DNA of 64,000 bases from Steroidobacter gossypii (GCF_016801985.1 NZ_JAEVLS010000003.1:248001-312000); one strand, 5' to 3'; shown: positions 35,556 through 45,094, counted from the first letter of the stretch. A program made the numbers and translations. Notes: a model not told the origin generated them from the letters alone.

Positions 35556-38261
35556 ATGAAGACGGTAAGCAACATCCTGCGCTGGTCGGCCGCGTTGGCG
35601 TTGGGTTCTACGAGCGCGGTCCACGCGCAATCCGAGCCGGCTCAATCCACAGCCGAGACCGGCGCGGTGGAGGAGGTCGTGGTCGTCGGCTTGCGGGCCA
35701 GTCTCGAAGCGGCAGCCGAGATCAAGCGCAGCGCCGATCAGGTGGTCGACTCCATCGTCGCCGACGATATCGGCAAGTTTCCTGACAACACCACCGCGGC
35801 CGCGCTTCAGCGCGTGCCTGGCGTGCAGGTGACGGTCAATGACAACAACGAGATCGCCAATCCCATCATCCGCGGCATCCCGGACATTCTCACCACCCTC
35901 GACGGGCGCGAGATTTTCACCGGCGTGGGCCGCGGCTTCGCCTTCCAGGATCTGCCGGCCGAGGCGCTGGCGGGGGCGGATGTTTTCAAATCCAACACCG
36001 CCAACCTGATCGAAGGCGGCGTGGCTGGCGTGATCAATCTGCGGCTGCACAAGCCGTTCGATTTCGAGCCGGGCTGGAGCGGTGCGCTCAACACGCGGGG
36101 CATCTATGGCGACAACGTTGACAAATTCAGCGGCACCATCGGCGGTCTGATCAGCAATCGCTGGCAGGCGGGCGACGGCGAAATGGGCGCGCTGCTCAAT
36201 GTTTCCTATTCGGACATCAACTTCGATCGGCCCGTATCGTTCAACTGCGATCCGCGCTCGGGCACCAATGGCCCGCCGGGCGCAGCCGGCGTGATCCTGC
36301 CGACCTGCGTCGGCGGCTTGAATCAGTACGGCGACTACCAGCGTCCTCAGGTCAACGCGGCGTTCCAGTGGCGGCCGACCGATGCGCTGGAGGTGTATGC
36401 GGACGGCATCTACACCGAGTACGAGTCGCGCTGGGAGTCGGACTTCATCTTCTCGGATATCTTCGCCGCGCAGAATGTCACCAACGTCAACGCGACGGAT
36501 CGTTGCGCCGCCTACGACGTGACCGATGCCGGCTTCGGCGGCGGCGACACCCGCCAGGATCTGTGCATCGGCCAATCGGCCCGCTTCAACAACGTCCCGG
36601 TCATGACCAGCACCCAGGCGCGCGACAGCGGCACCGATCAATATCTGTTCGCCACCGGCCTGCGCTGGAACTCCGGCGCCTGGCACCTGGACGGCGATCT
36701 TTCCTATCAGCGCTCGCACACCGAGAATCGCATCATCATCGTCGACATCGGCAAACAGGCGAGCGCCGTCGATGTCACCATCAATGCCGGCAAGCACGGC
36801 ACCACCAACATGGTCGGCAATCCGCTCGGTGACGCCAACGGCTTCCTGTTCGCCAACAGCCTGTTCCAGGATCTGAACGACGCGGTCGGCACGCAGTTCG
36901 CATTCGCCGGCAACGGCGCGTACGACCTCGACGGCTGGCTGAGCCAGCTCCAGTTCGGTGTGCGGTACGCCGATCGCGACTCGGAGTTCCGTGCGTTCTC
37001 CGGCGGCCCGGCGGCGCCGGGCGGCAATCGCGCCACGCTGGTGAGCTCGGTCGGCCTGCCCGACAACTTCCTGGTGCGCTCGCGCTCGAGCATTTCCTAT
37101 ATCAACGGCGGGCAGCGCTGGATGACGCCGAATCGGGATTTCCTGCTCGACCAGACCGATGCGCTGCGAGCGATCTATGGCGCGCCGGCGGGCGATCCGG
37201 CATACACGCCCACGCGCAACTACGACGCCAACGAGAAGAACTATGCCGCGTATCTGCAGGGCAAGTATGAGTTCGACTTCGCCAACGGCATGTCGCTCGA
37301 CGGTCTGCTGGGCGGCCGTCTCACCCGGACCGATCGTGAGCTCTCGGGCACCGGACTGGTCACCGACGAAGGCACGGGCGAACAGGTGCTGACGCCGGTG
37401 AACAGCGACGTGAGCGATACTGACTTCCTGCCGAACTTCAGCGCGCGACTGCGCATCACGCCCGATCTGCAGCTACGCTTCACGGCCGCTCGCACGCTCG
37501 CGCGACCGGCGTTCGAGGATCTCAATCCGGGTCTTACGTACGAGGTGCCGATCAACGCCAACATCCGACCCAACGGCTTTGGCGGCAACTCGGATTTGAA
37601 GCCGCAGCAGTCAGACGCGGTCGATCTCACGCTCGAGTATTACTTTGCGCGCAGCAGCTACGTGTCCGCTGGCCTCTACTATCGCGACATCAAAGATCGA
37701 ATCATCGACGCGATCGAGCCGGAGACCATCGACGGCATCACCTACAACATCACGCGTCCGCGCAACGTGGGCGGGGCCGAGTTGCAAGGCATCGAGATCG
37801 CGGGACAGACGTTCTTCGATTTCCTGCCAGGCTTCTGGAGCGGCTTCGGCGCGATGGCGAACTTCACGCTGGCGGACAGCGAAGTCACCACCAAGGGCGA
37901 TCCGCTGGAGGGCAGGGAGCTGCAGGGCGTGTCGAAGTACAGCTACAACCTGGGTCTGCTGTACGAACAGTTCGGCATCACCGGCCGCCTGATCTACACG
38001 CATCGCTCTGAGTACACTGAGACGCTGCTGGCGGGTCTGCTATCGCCCGTGGGCAGCGGCCCGCAGTTCAACGGCGTGCGTGACAACGGTCGGCTGGATC
38101 TGTCGCTCGGCTATGACGTGACCGACAACGTGACGGTGAGCGTTGACGGCACCAACCTTACGCAAGCGAAGTACTACAGCTTCTTCGGCACCGAAGCATT
38201 CCCGCACGACGTGCGAGATGACGAGCGCACCTTCGGTGTGAGCTTGCGCGCGAGGTTCTAA
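35556..38261 (+). CDS. TonB-dependent outer-membrane receptor, sugar locus
   Basis: 901-residue receptor with a signal peptide cleaved near STSAVHAQSE and a TonB-box-like EEVVVVG. The plug starts IVADDIGKFPDNTTAAALQ, the opening common to carbohydrate-specific receptors of Caulobacter, Xanthomonas and relatives, and the barrel ends FGVSLRARF. It very probably imports oligosaccharides released by the secreted hydrolase upstream. The leader of about 90 bases after the hydrolase gene is AT-rich and may hold a separate promoter. It is followed by the convergent GntR regulator. Confidence 0.93.
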   Translation: MKTVSNILRWSAALALGSTSAVHAQSEPAQSTAETGAVEEVVVVGLRASLEAAAEIKRSADQVVDSIVADDIGKFPDNTTAAALQRVPGVQVTVNDNNEIANPIIRGIPDILTTLDGREIFTGVGRGFAFQDLPAEALAGADVFKSNTANLIEGGVAGVINLRLHKPFDFEPGWSGALNTRGIYGDNVDKFSGTIGGLISNRWQAGDGEMGALLNVSYSDINFDRPVSFNCDPRSGTNGPPGAAGVILPTCVGGLNQYGDYQRPQVNAAFQWRPTDALEVYADGIYTEYESRWESDFIFSDIFAAQNVTNVNATDRCAAYDVTDAGFGGGDTRQDLCIGQSARFNNVPVMTSTQARDSGTDQYLFATGLRWNSGAWHLDGDLSYQRSHTENRIIIVDIGKQASAVDVTINAGKHGTTNMVGNPLGDANGFLFANSLFQDLNDAVGTQFAFAGNGAYDLDGWLSQLQFGVRYADRDSEFRAFSGGPAAPGGNRATLVSSVGLPDNFLVRSRSSISYINGGQRWMTPNRDFLLDQTDALRAIYGAPAGDPAYTPTRNYDANEKNYAAYLQGKYEFDFANGMSLDGLLGGRLTRTDRELSGTGLVTDEGTGEQVLTPVNSDVSDTDFLPNFSARLRITPDLQLRFTAARTLARPAFEDLNPGLTYEVPINANIRPNGFGGNSDLKPQQSDAVDLTLEYYFARSSYVSAGLYYRDIKDRIIDAIEPETIDGITYNITRPRNVGGAELQGIEIAGQTFFDFLPGFWSGFGAMANFTLADSEVTTKGDPLEGRELQGVSKYSYNLGLLYEQFGITGRLIYTHRSEYTETLLAGLLSPVGSGPQFNGVRDNGRLDLSLGYDVTDNVTVSVDGTNLTQAKYYSFFGTEAFPHDVRDDERTFGVSLRARF

Positions 38262-38319
38262 GACGTTGGGCGGCGGCGGACGGGATGTTCGTCGCTTGCC
38301 TTCTGCCGCCGGGACGAAG

Positions 38320-39099
38320 TTATTTGCGCTTCGTCCTGGCGGGCTTCGCTTCGCGCTCGTTGGTGTCGATCAGCTCGAGCACGTCGCTGACGATCTTCTT
38401 CATCGCAGCTCGCGCCTTGTCCGGCTGTCGCTTGGCGATGGCCTGTTCGACCGCGGCGTGGTCCGGGATGCTTGCCGAATGTCCCTTGATGCGGTTGGTG
38501 AACTGGATGGAGCTGCGCAACGCCGTTCCCACCACGTCCTGGAACTGCGCGAAGAACGGATTCTTCGAGCCTTTCAATACGGCGACGTGAAACGCGATGT
38601 CGGCTTCCAGGATGTGATCGGCGCCGTTTTCGGCCGCTTTCATGCGCTCGAGCCCCGCCTTGATGGCGGCAAGCTCGCTCTCATCCGCCAGCGTGGCAGC
38701 GAGCGCCGCCGCTTCGGGCTCGATGGCGATGCGCAGCTGGTTGAATTGTACGAGTAGATCCAAAGAAAACTTGCGATTCAACAGCCAGCGCAGCACGTCG
38801 GTATCGAACAGGTTCCACGACGAGCGCGGCTCGACGATGGTTCCCTGGCGCGGGCGCGCGCTGACCAGACCCTTCGCCGTCAGCATCTTCACCGCTTCAC
38901 GCGTCACCGAGCGGCTCACGCCGTGTTGTTTCGCGAGCTCGGCCTCGGTGGGGAAGGAGCCGTTGTCATACTGGCCCATGACGATTGCGCGGCCGAGTGC
39001 ATCGAGCAGGCCATGCGTGAGGTTTCTGCCCAGATTGGGCCGCTGTCCCGCGGCAGTGGTATCGATCACGGCGACGACTGACTTCCCTTGATTCGTCAT
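38320..39099 (-). CDS. GntR/FadR-family transcriptional regulator of the sugar locus
   Basis: 259-residue regulator when started at the ATG at 39099; upstream in-frame starts exist at 39111 and further, and none has a strong ribosome site. The winged HTH has FPTEAELAKQHGVSRSVTRE and AVKMLTAKGLVSARPRQG. The FCD ligand domain follows, with metal-site residues in EADIAFHVAVLKGS and IPDHAAVEQAI. FadR-type repressors of this group often respond to sugar acids or keto-deoxy intermediates. It is convergent with the sugar TonB receptor, and a word overlapping its start recurs at 31189, so it probably controls the locus and itself. Confidence 0.88.
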   Translation of the reverse strand: MTNQGKSVVAVIDTTAAGQRPNLGRNLTHGLLDALGRAIVMGQYDNGSFPTEAELAKQHGVSRSVTREAVKMLTAKGLVSARPRQGTIVEPRSSWNLFDTDVLRWLLNRKFSLDLLVQFNQLRIAIEPEAAALAATLADESELAAIKAGLERMKAAENGADHILEADIAFHVAVLKGSKNPFFAQFQDVVGTALRSSIQFTNRIKGHSASIPDHAAVEQAIAKRQPDKARAAMKKIVSDVLELIDTNEREAKPARTKRK

Positions 39100-39106
39100 A
39101 TAAATC
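39096..39106 (-). promoter_or_regulatory. Second copy of the GATTTATATGA word at the GntR gene start
   Basis: Read on the minus strand, GATTTATATGA covers the chosen ATG of the regulator and matches 31189-31199 exactly. It is framed by GTC and GAC, giving weak dyad symmetry. A repressor bound here could block its own transcription or translation start. Confidence 0.4.
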
Positions 39107-39145
39107 GACATTACCACATCCCGCGTTTGTGACGCACGATGAGAT

Positions 39146-39168
39146 ACGGGCGCCGCGAGGGCGCCCGT
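39146..39168. terminator. Strong GC hairpin between catalase and the GntR gene
   Basis: ACGGGCGCC and GGCGCCCGT are exact inverted repeats of nine bases around the loop GCGAG, lying 27 bases past the catalase stop on the minus strand. No T run follows, so this is a probable but imperfect intrinsic terminator. Confidence 0.55.
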
Positions 39169-39194
39169 CACTCGTCGCGATGGATTCGAAACGA

Positions 39195-40829
39195 TCAGCG
39201 GTGACGCGCGCCTTGGGCGGTGGCGGTCTTGGATCCGCGCGCGGCGATGTTCGCTTGCGGCGTCTGTTCTTCACGTGAACCGTCGGTATACGTCGGACCC
39301 TGACGATTCTGGCCCGGCCGCGGCTTGCCTTCGAGCGGCGGCAGGGCTTTGGCGCGCTCCAGATCGATCCCGGCGGCCTTGGCGACTCGCGTGCCGTAGT
39401 CCTGATCGCAATGCCAGAAGTGCCAGACCATACGGAGTTGGATGGGCTCCGGGCACTGTTTCAGATCGTTGCCGAGGTTGTTGATCAGGTCGTTGCGCTC
39501 CCACTCCTCGAAGGTGCGATAGCGCTCGCCCGCTTGTTTGTAATCGTCGGCGGTCTTGGTGGTCTGATAACGGCCCAGGTGACCTTCCACATATTGGTGA
39601 TAGTCGGGCGGGGTGCGCGGCGCTTCGCGCAGGCCGCCCATTGAGCTGGGTTCATAGTTCACATGCGGATTCTCGCCGCCGCCATCGACGGCGTACGCCA
39701 TCTGACCGTCGCGCTGATTGGTGGTGGCAGGCTGCGCCGGCGCGTTCACCGGCAACTGCAGATAGTTGGGCCCCACGCGATAGCGCTGCGTGTCCGAGTA
39801 GGAGAGCGTGCGACCCTGCAGCATCTTGTCGTCTGAAAAATCGATGCCGTCGACCAGCACGCCGGTGCCAAACGCGGATTGCTCGGTCTCCGCGAACACA
39901 TTGGCGGGATTGCGGTCGAGCACCAGGCGGCCCACCGGCAACAACGGGAACTGATCTTCCGGCCAGCGCTTGGTGTCATCCAGCGGATCGAAGTCGAGCT
40001 CCGGATGTTCGCCGTCCGCCATGATCTGCACGCACATTTCCCATTCCGGAAATTCGCCACGATCGATGGCGTCGTAGAGGTCGCGCGTCGCATGGCCTAC
40101 GTCGCGCGCCTGGATCTCGGCCGCCTGTTCGCTGGTGAGGTTCTTGACGCCCAGCTTGGGCTCGAACGAGAACTTGCACAGCACGGCTTCGCCGCGCTCG
40201 TTCACCAGCTTGTATGTATTCACGCTCGAACCTTCCATCTGCCGATAGTTCGCTGGAATGCCCCATGGGCTCTTGACCCACGTGACCATGTGCAGCGCCT
40301 CCGGATGCAGCGACACGAAGTCGTAGAAGCGCCACGGCTCCTGGCGATTGGAGACTGGATCGGGCTTGAATGCGTGGATCATGTCCGGGAATTTGATGGC
40401 GTCGCGAATGAAAAAGATCTTGAGGTTGTTGCCGACCAGGTCCCAGTTGCCATCCACGGTTTTGAATTTGATTGCGAAGCCGCGCGGGTCACGCGCGGTC
40501 TCGGGAGAGTCCTTCGCGCCGATCACCGTGGAGAAGCGAACGAACACCGGCGTGCGAACGCCGGTCTGCGTCAGCACCTTCGCACGCGTGTACTTCGAGG
40601 CCGGCTCCTTGCCAATCTTGCCGTAGGCTTCGAAATAACCATGCGCGCCCGTGCCGCGGGCATGCACCACACGTTCGGGAATGCGCTCGCGATCGAAGTG
40701 GGTGATTTTCTCGATGAACTGATAGTTTTCCAGCGTGGCGGGGCCGCGCTCGCCGACCGACCTGAGGCTCTGATTGTCGGTGACGGGATGACCTTGCCGG
40801 GTCGTGAGAATGCGGCGATCTTCGCTCAT
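39195..40829 (-). CDS. Monofunctional heme catalase
   Basis: Hydrogen peroxide dismutase of 544 residues, started at the ATG at 40829 ([16 protein letters not shown]); longer frames add non-conserved residues. Distal heme histidine in [12 protein letters not shown], asparagine in [15 protein letters not shown], and the proximal tyrosine region in [30 protein letters not shown] is the conserved block before it. A C-terminal tail of about 60 residues is Gln/Gly/Arg-rich, with no full extra domain, so it is not a large-subunit clade 2 enzyme. It is cytoplasmic and transcribed alone, with a hairpin behind it. Confidence 0.95.
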   Translation of the reverse strand: MSEDRRILTTRQGHPVTDNQSLRSVGERGPATLENYQFIEKITHFDRERIPERVVHARGTGAHGYFEAYGKIGKEPASKYTRAKVLTQTGVRTPVFVRFSTVIGAKDSPETARDPRGFAIKFKTVDGNWDLVGNNLKIFFIRDAIKFPDMIHAFKPDPVSNRQEPWRFYDFVSLHPEALHMVTWVKSPWGIPANYRQMEGSSVNTYKLVNERGEAVLCKFSFEPKLGVKNLTSEQAAEIQARDVGHATRDLYDAIDRGEFPEWEMCVQIMADGEHPELDFDPLDDTKRWPEDQFPLLPVGRLVLDRNPANVFAETEQSAFGTGVLVDGIDFSDDKMLQGRTLSYSDTQRYRVGPNYLQLPVNAPAQPATTNQRDGQMAYAVDGGGENPHVNYEPSSMGGLREAPRTPPDYHQYVEGHLGRYQTTKTADDYKQAGERYRTFEEWERNDLINNLGNDLKQCPEPIQLRMVWHFWHCDQDYGTRVAKAAGIDLERAKALPPLEGKPRPGQNRQGPTYTDGSREEQTPQANIAARGSKTATAQGARHR

Positions 40830-40974
40830 GGCGGGGACTCCGGGTGTCAGCAGTGCGGAATCGCACGGGACGACGTAACCCGCGCCTTGCGATGAGTGTT
40901 CCTGTAGGCCGGTCCGCATTGGCCGCAGCACTGAGCAATGAGGTACGCTGACTGCCTAGTACGGGTAGGTGAAG

Positions 40975-41532
40975 ATGACAGCGCACGAAAACCAGGACGA
41001 CGACGAGCCGCGGGAGTACAGCTCGCCTGCCTGTTCGATGCACGAGTTCGATCTGGCCGGCGAACGCCGTAACGCCCGGATCGATGCGGCTTCCCGGATC
41101 ATCGCTGCTACGCCGGCGGCGCTGTATCGTGCTCACATGGACCCGCAAGCGTTGATCTCATGGCTGCCGCCGGAGGGAATGAAAGGGCGCATCGAGCAGT
41201 TCGAGCCGCGGGTTGGCGGCACCTATCGGATGGTGCTGACATACGAGCAGTCTGGTCAGGGCGCTTTGGGCAAGACCACGGATCGTTCGGATGTGGTCGC
41301 TGGACGGTTCGTGGAACTGGCACAGGATCGACGCATCGTTCAAGTTGTCGAGTTCGAGTCCGACGATCCCGCCTTCGCCGGCGAGATGCGGATCACCTGG
41401 ACGTTCACGCCGGTAGCCACAGGCACGCACGTCATGGTTCGTTGTGAGCACGCGCCGCCCGGAATTCGGGCGGAGGATCATCAGGCGGGCCTTGCGTCGT
41501 CGCTGGGGAATCTGGCGCGCTACTGCGAGTGA
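40975..41532 (+). CDS. SRPBCC/AHSA1-domain protein
   Basis: 185-residue protein with one Aha1-C-terminal/START-like ligand-cavity domain. The typical opening of the domain is AATPAALYRAHMDPQAL, followed by WLPPEGMKGRIEQFEPRVGG and the late VRCEHAPPGIRAEDHQAGL. About 35 hydrophilic residues precede the domain. Such proteins bind hydrophobic ligands or act with ArsR-type regulators; none is adjacent, and the role is unknown. The ATG at 40975 follows AGGTGAAG. It is divergent from catalase. Confidence 0.8.
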   Translation: MTAHENQDDDEPREYSSPACSMHEFDLAGERRNARIDAASRIIAATPAALYRAHMDPQALISWLPPEGMKGRIEQFEPRVGGTYRMVLTYEQSGQGALGKTTDRSDVVAGRFVELAQDRRIVQVVEFESDDPAFAGEMRITWTFTPVATGTHVMVRCEHAPPGIRAEDHQAGLASSLGNLARYCE

Positions 41533-41553
41533 TCGATCGCATATTGGACGCCC

Positions 41554-42330
41554 ATGAACGATTGCCGAACACGGATTTTCGCGCTGTCAGATGTTCATGT
41601 CGACTACGAGGTGAATGCACGTTGGGTGCAGAGCCTGTCGCGCGAGGACTATCGCCACGATCTACTGATCCTGGCGGGTGACATCACTCACAGGCTGCCG
41701 GAGCTCGCCTCGTGTTTGAGCGCCTTCGCCGAGCGCTTCGCCAAAGTGCTGTTCGTGCCGGGCAATCACGAATTATGGGTGGCCGGCGACCGATCTGAGC
41801 GCACCTCGCTGCAGAAATACGCCGACGTGGTCGCGGTCGCCGAGCAGAGCGGCGTGTGCATGCGACCGTACCTGCATGGCAACGTCCTGATCGCGCCGCT
41901 GCTCGGCTGGTACGACTACTCATTCGGCCAGCCCAGCGACGAGCTGCGCCATCTCTGGACCGACTTCCACGCCTGCCGCTGGCCGGCGGGATTTCAGCCA
42001 GAGGACGTCGCCGCACACTTCACCAGATTGAATAACACGCTCTCTGTGCAGGGCGCGGCGCGGGTCATCACCTTTTCACACTTCCTGCCTCGTATCGATC
42101 TGTTGCCGAGCTACGTTTCGAGCAGCCATCGTGTGCTGGACCCAGTGCTGGGCAGCTCTCGCCTGGAGCGGCAGCTGCGCGCGCTGGGATCGAGCATGCA
42201 CGTATATGGCCACAGCCATATCAATCGCCGCATCGAGCTGGACGGTGTAACGTACATCAACAACGCCTTCGGCTACCCCGGCGAGGAGCGTATCGCCGCG
42301 CGCGGGCTTCTTTGTATCGACGAGCTATGA
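41554..42330 (+). CDS. Metallophosphoesterase, PptH-like, coupled to a phosphopantetheinyl transferase
   Basis: 258-residue calcineurin-like phosphoesterase. All metal motifs are present: ALSDVHVDY (DxH), LAGDIT (GD), FVPGNHELW (GNHE), the histidine in ITFSHFLPR and YGHSHINRR (GHxH). Its stop overlaps the start of the Sfp-type transferase gene. In Mycobacterium tuberculosis a metallophosphoesterase of this kind (PptH) adjoins PptT and removes the phosphopantetheine arm from carrier proteins. Features such as FAKVLFVPGNHELW, the later WYDYSF and the terminal FGYP fit my memory of PptH, but no alignment was made. A function as a carrier-protein hydrolase is an inference. Confidence 0.8.
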   Translation: MNDCRTRIFALSDVHVDYEVNARWVQSLSREDYRHDLLILAGDITHRLPELASCLSAFAERFAKVLFVPGNHELWVAGDRSERTSLQKYADVVAVAEQSGVCMRPYLHGNVLIAPLLGWYDYSFGQPSDELRHLWTDFHACRWPAGFQPEDVAAHFTRLNNTLSVQGAARVITFSHFLPRIDLLPSYVSSSHRVLDPVLGSSRLERQLRALGSSMHVYGHSHINRRIELDGVTYINNAFGYPGEERIAARGLLCIDEL

Positions 42331-43139
42331 CACAGCCTTCACGGATCCCATTGGCCGCCAGCGAACGGCACATTGATGTGTGGCTGGCGTATTACAACGA
42401 GATTTCCGATCCCAGCCTGCACGCCGCCTATCGCGCGCTGTTGACCGAAGAGGAGCGCGGCAAGGAGTTTCGTTTCTATTTTCCCGATGACCAGCGGCGC
42501 TATCTGGTCACGCGCGCGATGGTTCGCACTGTTCTGTCTCGCTACCTTCCCTCTGTCGAGCCTCGATCCTGGCGATTTTCCAACAACAGCTACGGTCGAC
42601 CGGAGATCTGCAACTTCAGCAGCGCCGAATGCGGCCTGCGCTTCAATATCTCTCACACGCGTGGTCTCATCGCTCTCGGCGTCACGCATCGGCGCGAGCT
42701 GGGCGTGGACGTCGAGAACGTTCGAACTCGCGAAGTCTCCTTGGACATCGCCGATCGCTTCTTCGCCGCCCCGGAAGTCGCGGAGCTCGCGACGGTGCCC
42801 AAGGAGCGGCAGCAGGATCGATTCTTCGAGTACTGGACCTTCAAGGAGTCTTACATCAAGGCTCGCGGCATGGGCCTGTCGATTCCGTTGGGACAGTTCA
42901 GTTTCCATTACCCGCATGAACGCGGCGTGCACATCGCGATCGATCCTCAGCTCGGCGACGATGCCAGTCGCTGGGGGTTCTGGCAGTACCGGCCGACGGC
43001 GGAATATCTGCTCGCCGTGTGCGCCGAGCGTCGCGAAGGGCCGGGGCCTTCGCTGACGCTTCGGCGGGTGGTGCCGATGGTGGGGGAGGAGGTGGTGGAC
43101 GCGGAGGTGCTGAAGAGCTCGGAATGCCGCGAGCTCTGA
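42327..43139 (+). CDS. 4'-phosphopantetheinyl transferase, Sfp/Gsp type
   Basis: Transfers the 4'-phosphopantetheine arm of CoA to a serine of acyl- or peptidyl-carrier proteins. 270 residues with the two-lobed fold: Mg2+ motif in LGVDVENV and the second motif in YWTFKESYIKARGMG; also FNISHTRGLIALGV before it. Residue lengths fit the broad-range Sfp class rather than AcpS. No polyketide or peptide synthetase lies in the window, so it must act on carriers encoded elsewhere. It begins in an ATGA overlap with the metallophosphoesterase, suggesting balanced synthesis of two opposing activities. It converges on the Tad operon. Confidence 0.93.
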   Translation: MTQPSRIPLAASERHIDVWLAYYNEISDPSLHAAYRALLTEEERGKEFRFYFPDDQRRYLVTRAMVRTVLSRYLPSVEPRSWRFSNNSYGRPEICNFSSAECGLRFNISHTRGLIALGVTHRRELGVDVENVRTREVSLDIADRFFAAPEVAELATVPKERQQDRFFEYWTFKESYIKARGMGLSIPLGQFSFHYPHERGVHIAIDPQLGDDASRWGFWQYRPTAEYLLAVCAERREGPGPSLTLRRVVPMVGEEVVDAEVLKSSECREL

Positions 43140-44105
43140 CTAACGCCCGAACTTGGTAAATACATCGATCAGTGCAACGACCGCCGGACCTACGGCCACC
43201 AGGAAGAACGACGGGAACAAACATAGCACCAGTGGAAAGATCATCTTGGTGCCGACCTTCGCCGCCTGTTCCTCGGCCGCCTGGGTACGCTTGTCACGGA
43301 ATTCCTCGGAGTACACGCGCAAGGCCTCGGCAATGCTGGTGCCGAACCGCATGGTTTGCACCAGCAACGAGGTGAGACCTCGAATATCGTCGAGCCCGGT
43401 GCGGTCGGACATATTCTTCAATGCTTGGCCGCGCTCCACGCCGGCGCGCATTTCGGCGTTGACCAGCGCAAGCTCATCGGCGAGTGCCGGGTGACTCACG
43501 GCCAGTTCGTCCGCCACCCGTTGCAGTGCCGGTGCGAGGCCCAGGCCTGATTCGACGCACACCACCAACAGGTCCAGCGCATCAGGGAACCCTGCGCGCA
43601 GACCACGCTGACGTTTGGCAACCTGCCTTTCCAGCCAGATGGAGCAAGCTAGCCAGCCGAGGTAACCGGCAACGGCGGCATACAGCATCAACTGATTGGT
43701 GGTCAGCGTAGGAAGCAGTGGCGAACAGACCAGCACCAGAACGGGCAAGATGAGCGCCAGCAACGCTTTGACGCCAAAGTACAACGTCCGCGCATTGGCA
43801 GAGCGATAACCTGCATGCAGCAGCATATTGTCTATGCGCAGGCGGTCGCGCTCCGATCGAGGTGTGGCGAGATTAGCAAGACCACTCAGACTGTCAGCGA
43901 TGCTTGCCGTGGTGGACGGCCGTTCGTTTCCGCCGGAGCGAAGTTGTCCGAGGCGTCGCCGCACCGGATCGAGCAGACCGACAACAAACGCAGACAATCC
44001 CATGCTCAACGCGAAGGCAGCCGCTGCCGCGAGCAAGATGAGTAGGATGCCGGAGCTGCCGTCATCGCCTAGGAAATCCTGCAGAATAACCAGCACTGAG
44101 TCCAC
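43140..44105 (-). CDS. tadC: Tad pilus inner-membrane platform protein TadC
   Basis: 321-residue type II secretion F-domain protein that forms the inner-membrane platform with TadB. It starts with GTG after GAGGAGGTC. Membrane segments are at the N-terminus (LLILLAAAAAFALSMGLSAF), mid-chain and at the end (VLCLFPSFFLVAVGPAVVAL); the F domain contains LLVVCVESGLGLAPALQRVA and TSLLVQTMRFGTSIAEALR. It is the last gene of the minus-strand Tad operon and ends one base from the transferase stop. Confidence 0.92.
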   Translation of the reverse strand: MDSVLVILQDFLGDDGSSGILLILLAAAAAFALSMGLSAFVVGLLDPVRRRLGQLRSGGNERPSTTASIADSLSGLANLATPRSERDRLRIDNMLLHAGYRSANARTLYFGVKALLALILPVLVLVCSPLLPTLTTNQLMLYAAVAGYLGWLACSIWLERQVAKRQRGLRAGFPDALDLLVVCVESGLGLAPALQRVADELAVSHPALADELALVNAEMRAGVERGQALKNMSDRTGLDDIRGLTSLLVQTMRFGTSIAEALRVYSEEFRDKRTQAAEEQAAKVGTKMIFPLVLCLFPSFFLVAVGPAVVALIDVFTKFGR

Positions 44106-44115
44106 GGCGACCTCC

Positions 44116-45090
44116 TCACACCTCGATGCGTACCAGCTGACGAATCCACAGCACGCCGATCGTGCCCAGCACGACCGCGCCGCCTATGAGCGTCGAGCCC
44201 ATTGGATGCCCAGTGAGTCGTCCTACATAGTCCGGATACAACAGCCACAGCACCCCGAACAGAACGAGAGGAGTCATCGAGAGAATCCAGCCCGATAAAC
44301 GCCCTTCGGCGGATAGCGTTTTGACGCGTCGCTGAAAGCGAAACCGACCGCGAATCACACTGCTGATCTTCGCCAGGTTCTCGGCGAGATTGCCGCCAGT
44401 CTCACGCTGCACCATCACCGCCGTGATCAAAGCAGTCACGGAGACGCTCGGCACCCGCTGCAGCAAGCCAAACAACGCACGCCGTGGATCGTTTCCATAG
44501 CTGAGATCCGCGAACGTCGTTTCGAACTCGCGCGAGATGGGCTCCTCCATGTCTTCCGCAACCAGCTTCAGACACTGGCCGAAAGGATGTCCTGCCTTGA
44601 GTGCACGCTGGATCATGTCGATGGCGTCAGGCATCTGCTCCTCGAAGCGCATGAATCGCTTTGCTCGCGCGCGTAGCACTTGGAAGTAGGGCAGGGCAAG
44701 ACCCACCACGGCGCCTGCGATTGCGACCGGCCACCATCGCGACATGATCCACGCCGCGATGGCGACACCCACTGACAACCCGAACGAAAACAGGACGAGC
44801 CGGTACGCGGGAGTCTGGCGGCCTGCCTGCTCGAGGATGTGCGCTAGTCGTCCCATACCGGGCAGGGCTTCGAGGGTGCGCTCGAAACTGGACAAATCTC
44901 GCAGATATTTCTCACGCAGCAGTGAGTTGAATTCCAGACCGCCGGTGGCTTCGGCGAGCCGTTGCAGTCGCGCCTGGATGCGCTTGTTCATCTTGCGCGA
45001 GTCACTGAAGACTGGGACCACCGTCCCCTGCAGCAACAGCACGACGGTGAAGAACACCAGCAATGCGAACAGCCAGATGCCGTTGGACAT
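44116..45090 (-). CDS. tadB: Tad pilus inner-membrane platform protein TadB
   Basis: 324-residue partner of TadC with the same F-domain fold. The ATG at 45090 follows GGAGATAGTTCT; the longer frame to 45123 overlaps tadA and adds charged residues. Key stretch: PDAIDMIQRALKAGHPFGQC and ALITAVMVQRETGGNLAENL, the typical GG-containing cytoplasmic helices, with hydrophobic segments before and after. It follows tadA by four bases, so the genes are probably co-translated. Confidence 0.93.
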   Translation of the reverse strand: MSNGIWLFALLVFFTVVLLLQGTVVPVFSDSRKMNKRIQARLQRLAEATGGLEFNSLLREKYLRDLSSFERTLEALPGMGRLAHILEQAGRQTPAYRLVLFSFGLSVGVAIAAWIMSRWWPVAIAGAVVGLALPYFQVLRARAKRFMRFEEQMPDAIDMIQRALKAGHPFGQCLKLVAEDMEEPISREFETTFADLSYGNDPRRALFGLLQRVPSVSVTALITAVMVQRETGGNLAENLAKISSVIRGRFRFQRRVKTLSAEGRLSGWILSMTPLVLFGVLWLLYPDYVGRLTGHPMGSTLIGGAVVLGTIGVLWIRQLVRIEV

Positions 45091-45094
45091 AGAA

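Noticed and set aside
42312-42326. An earlier start for the phosphopantetheinyl transferase
   Set aside because: The extension adds five residues within the phosphoesterase gene and lacks a ribosome site. The ATGA overlap at 42327 is the usual coupling pattern.
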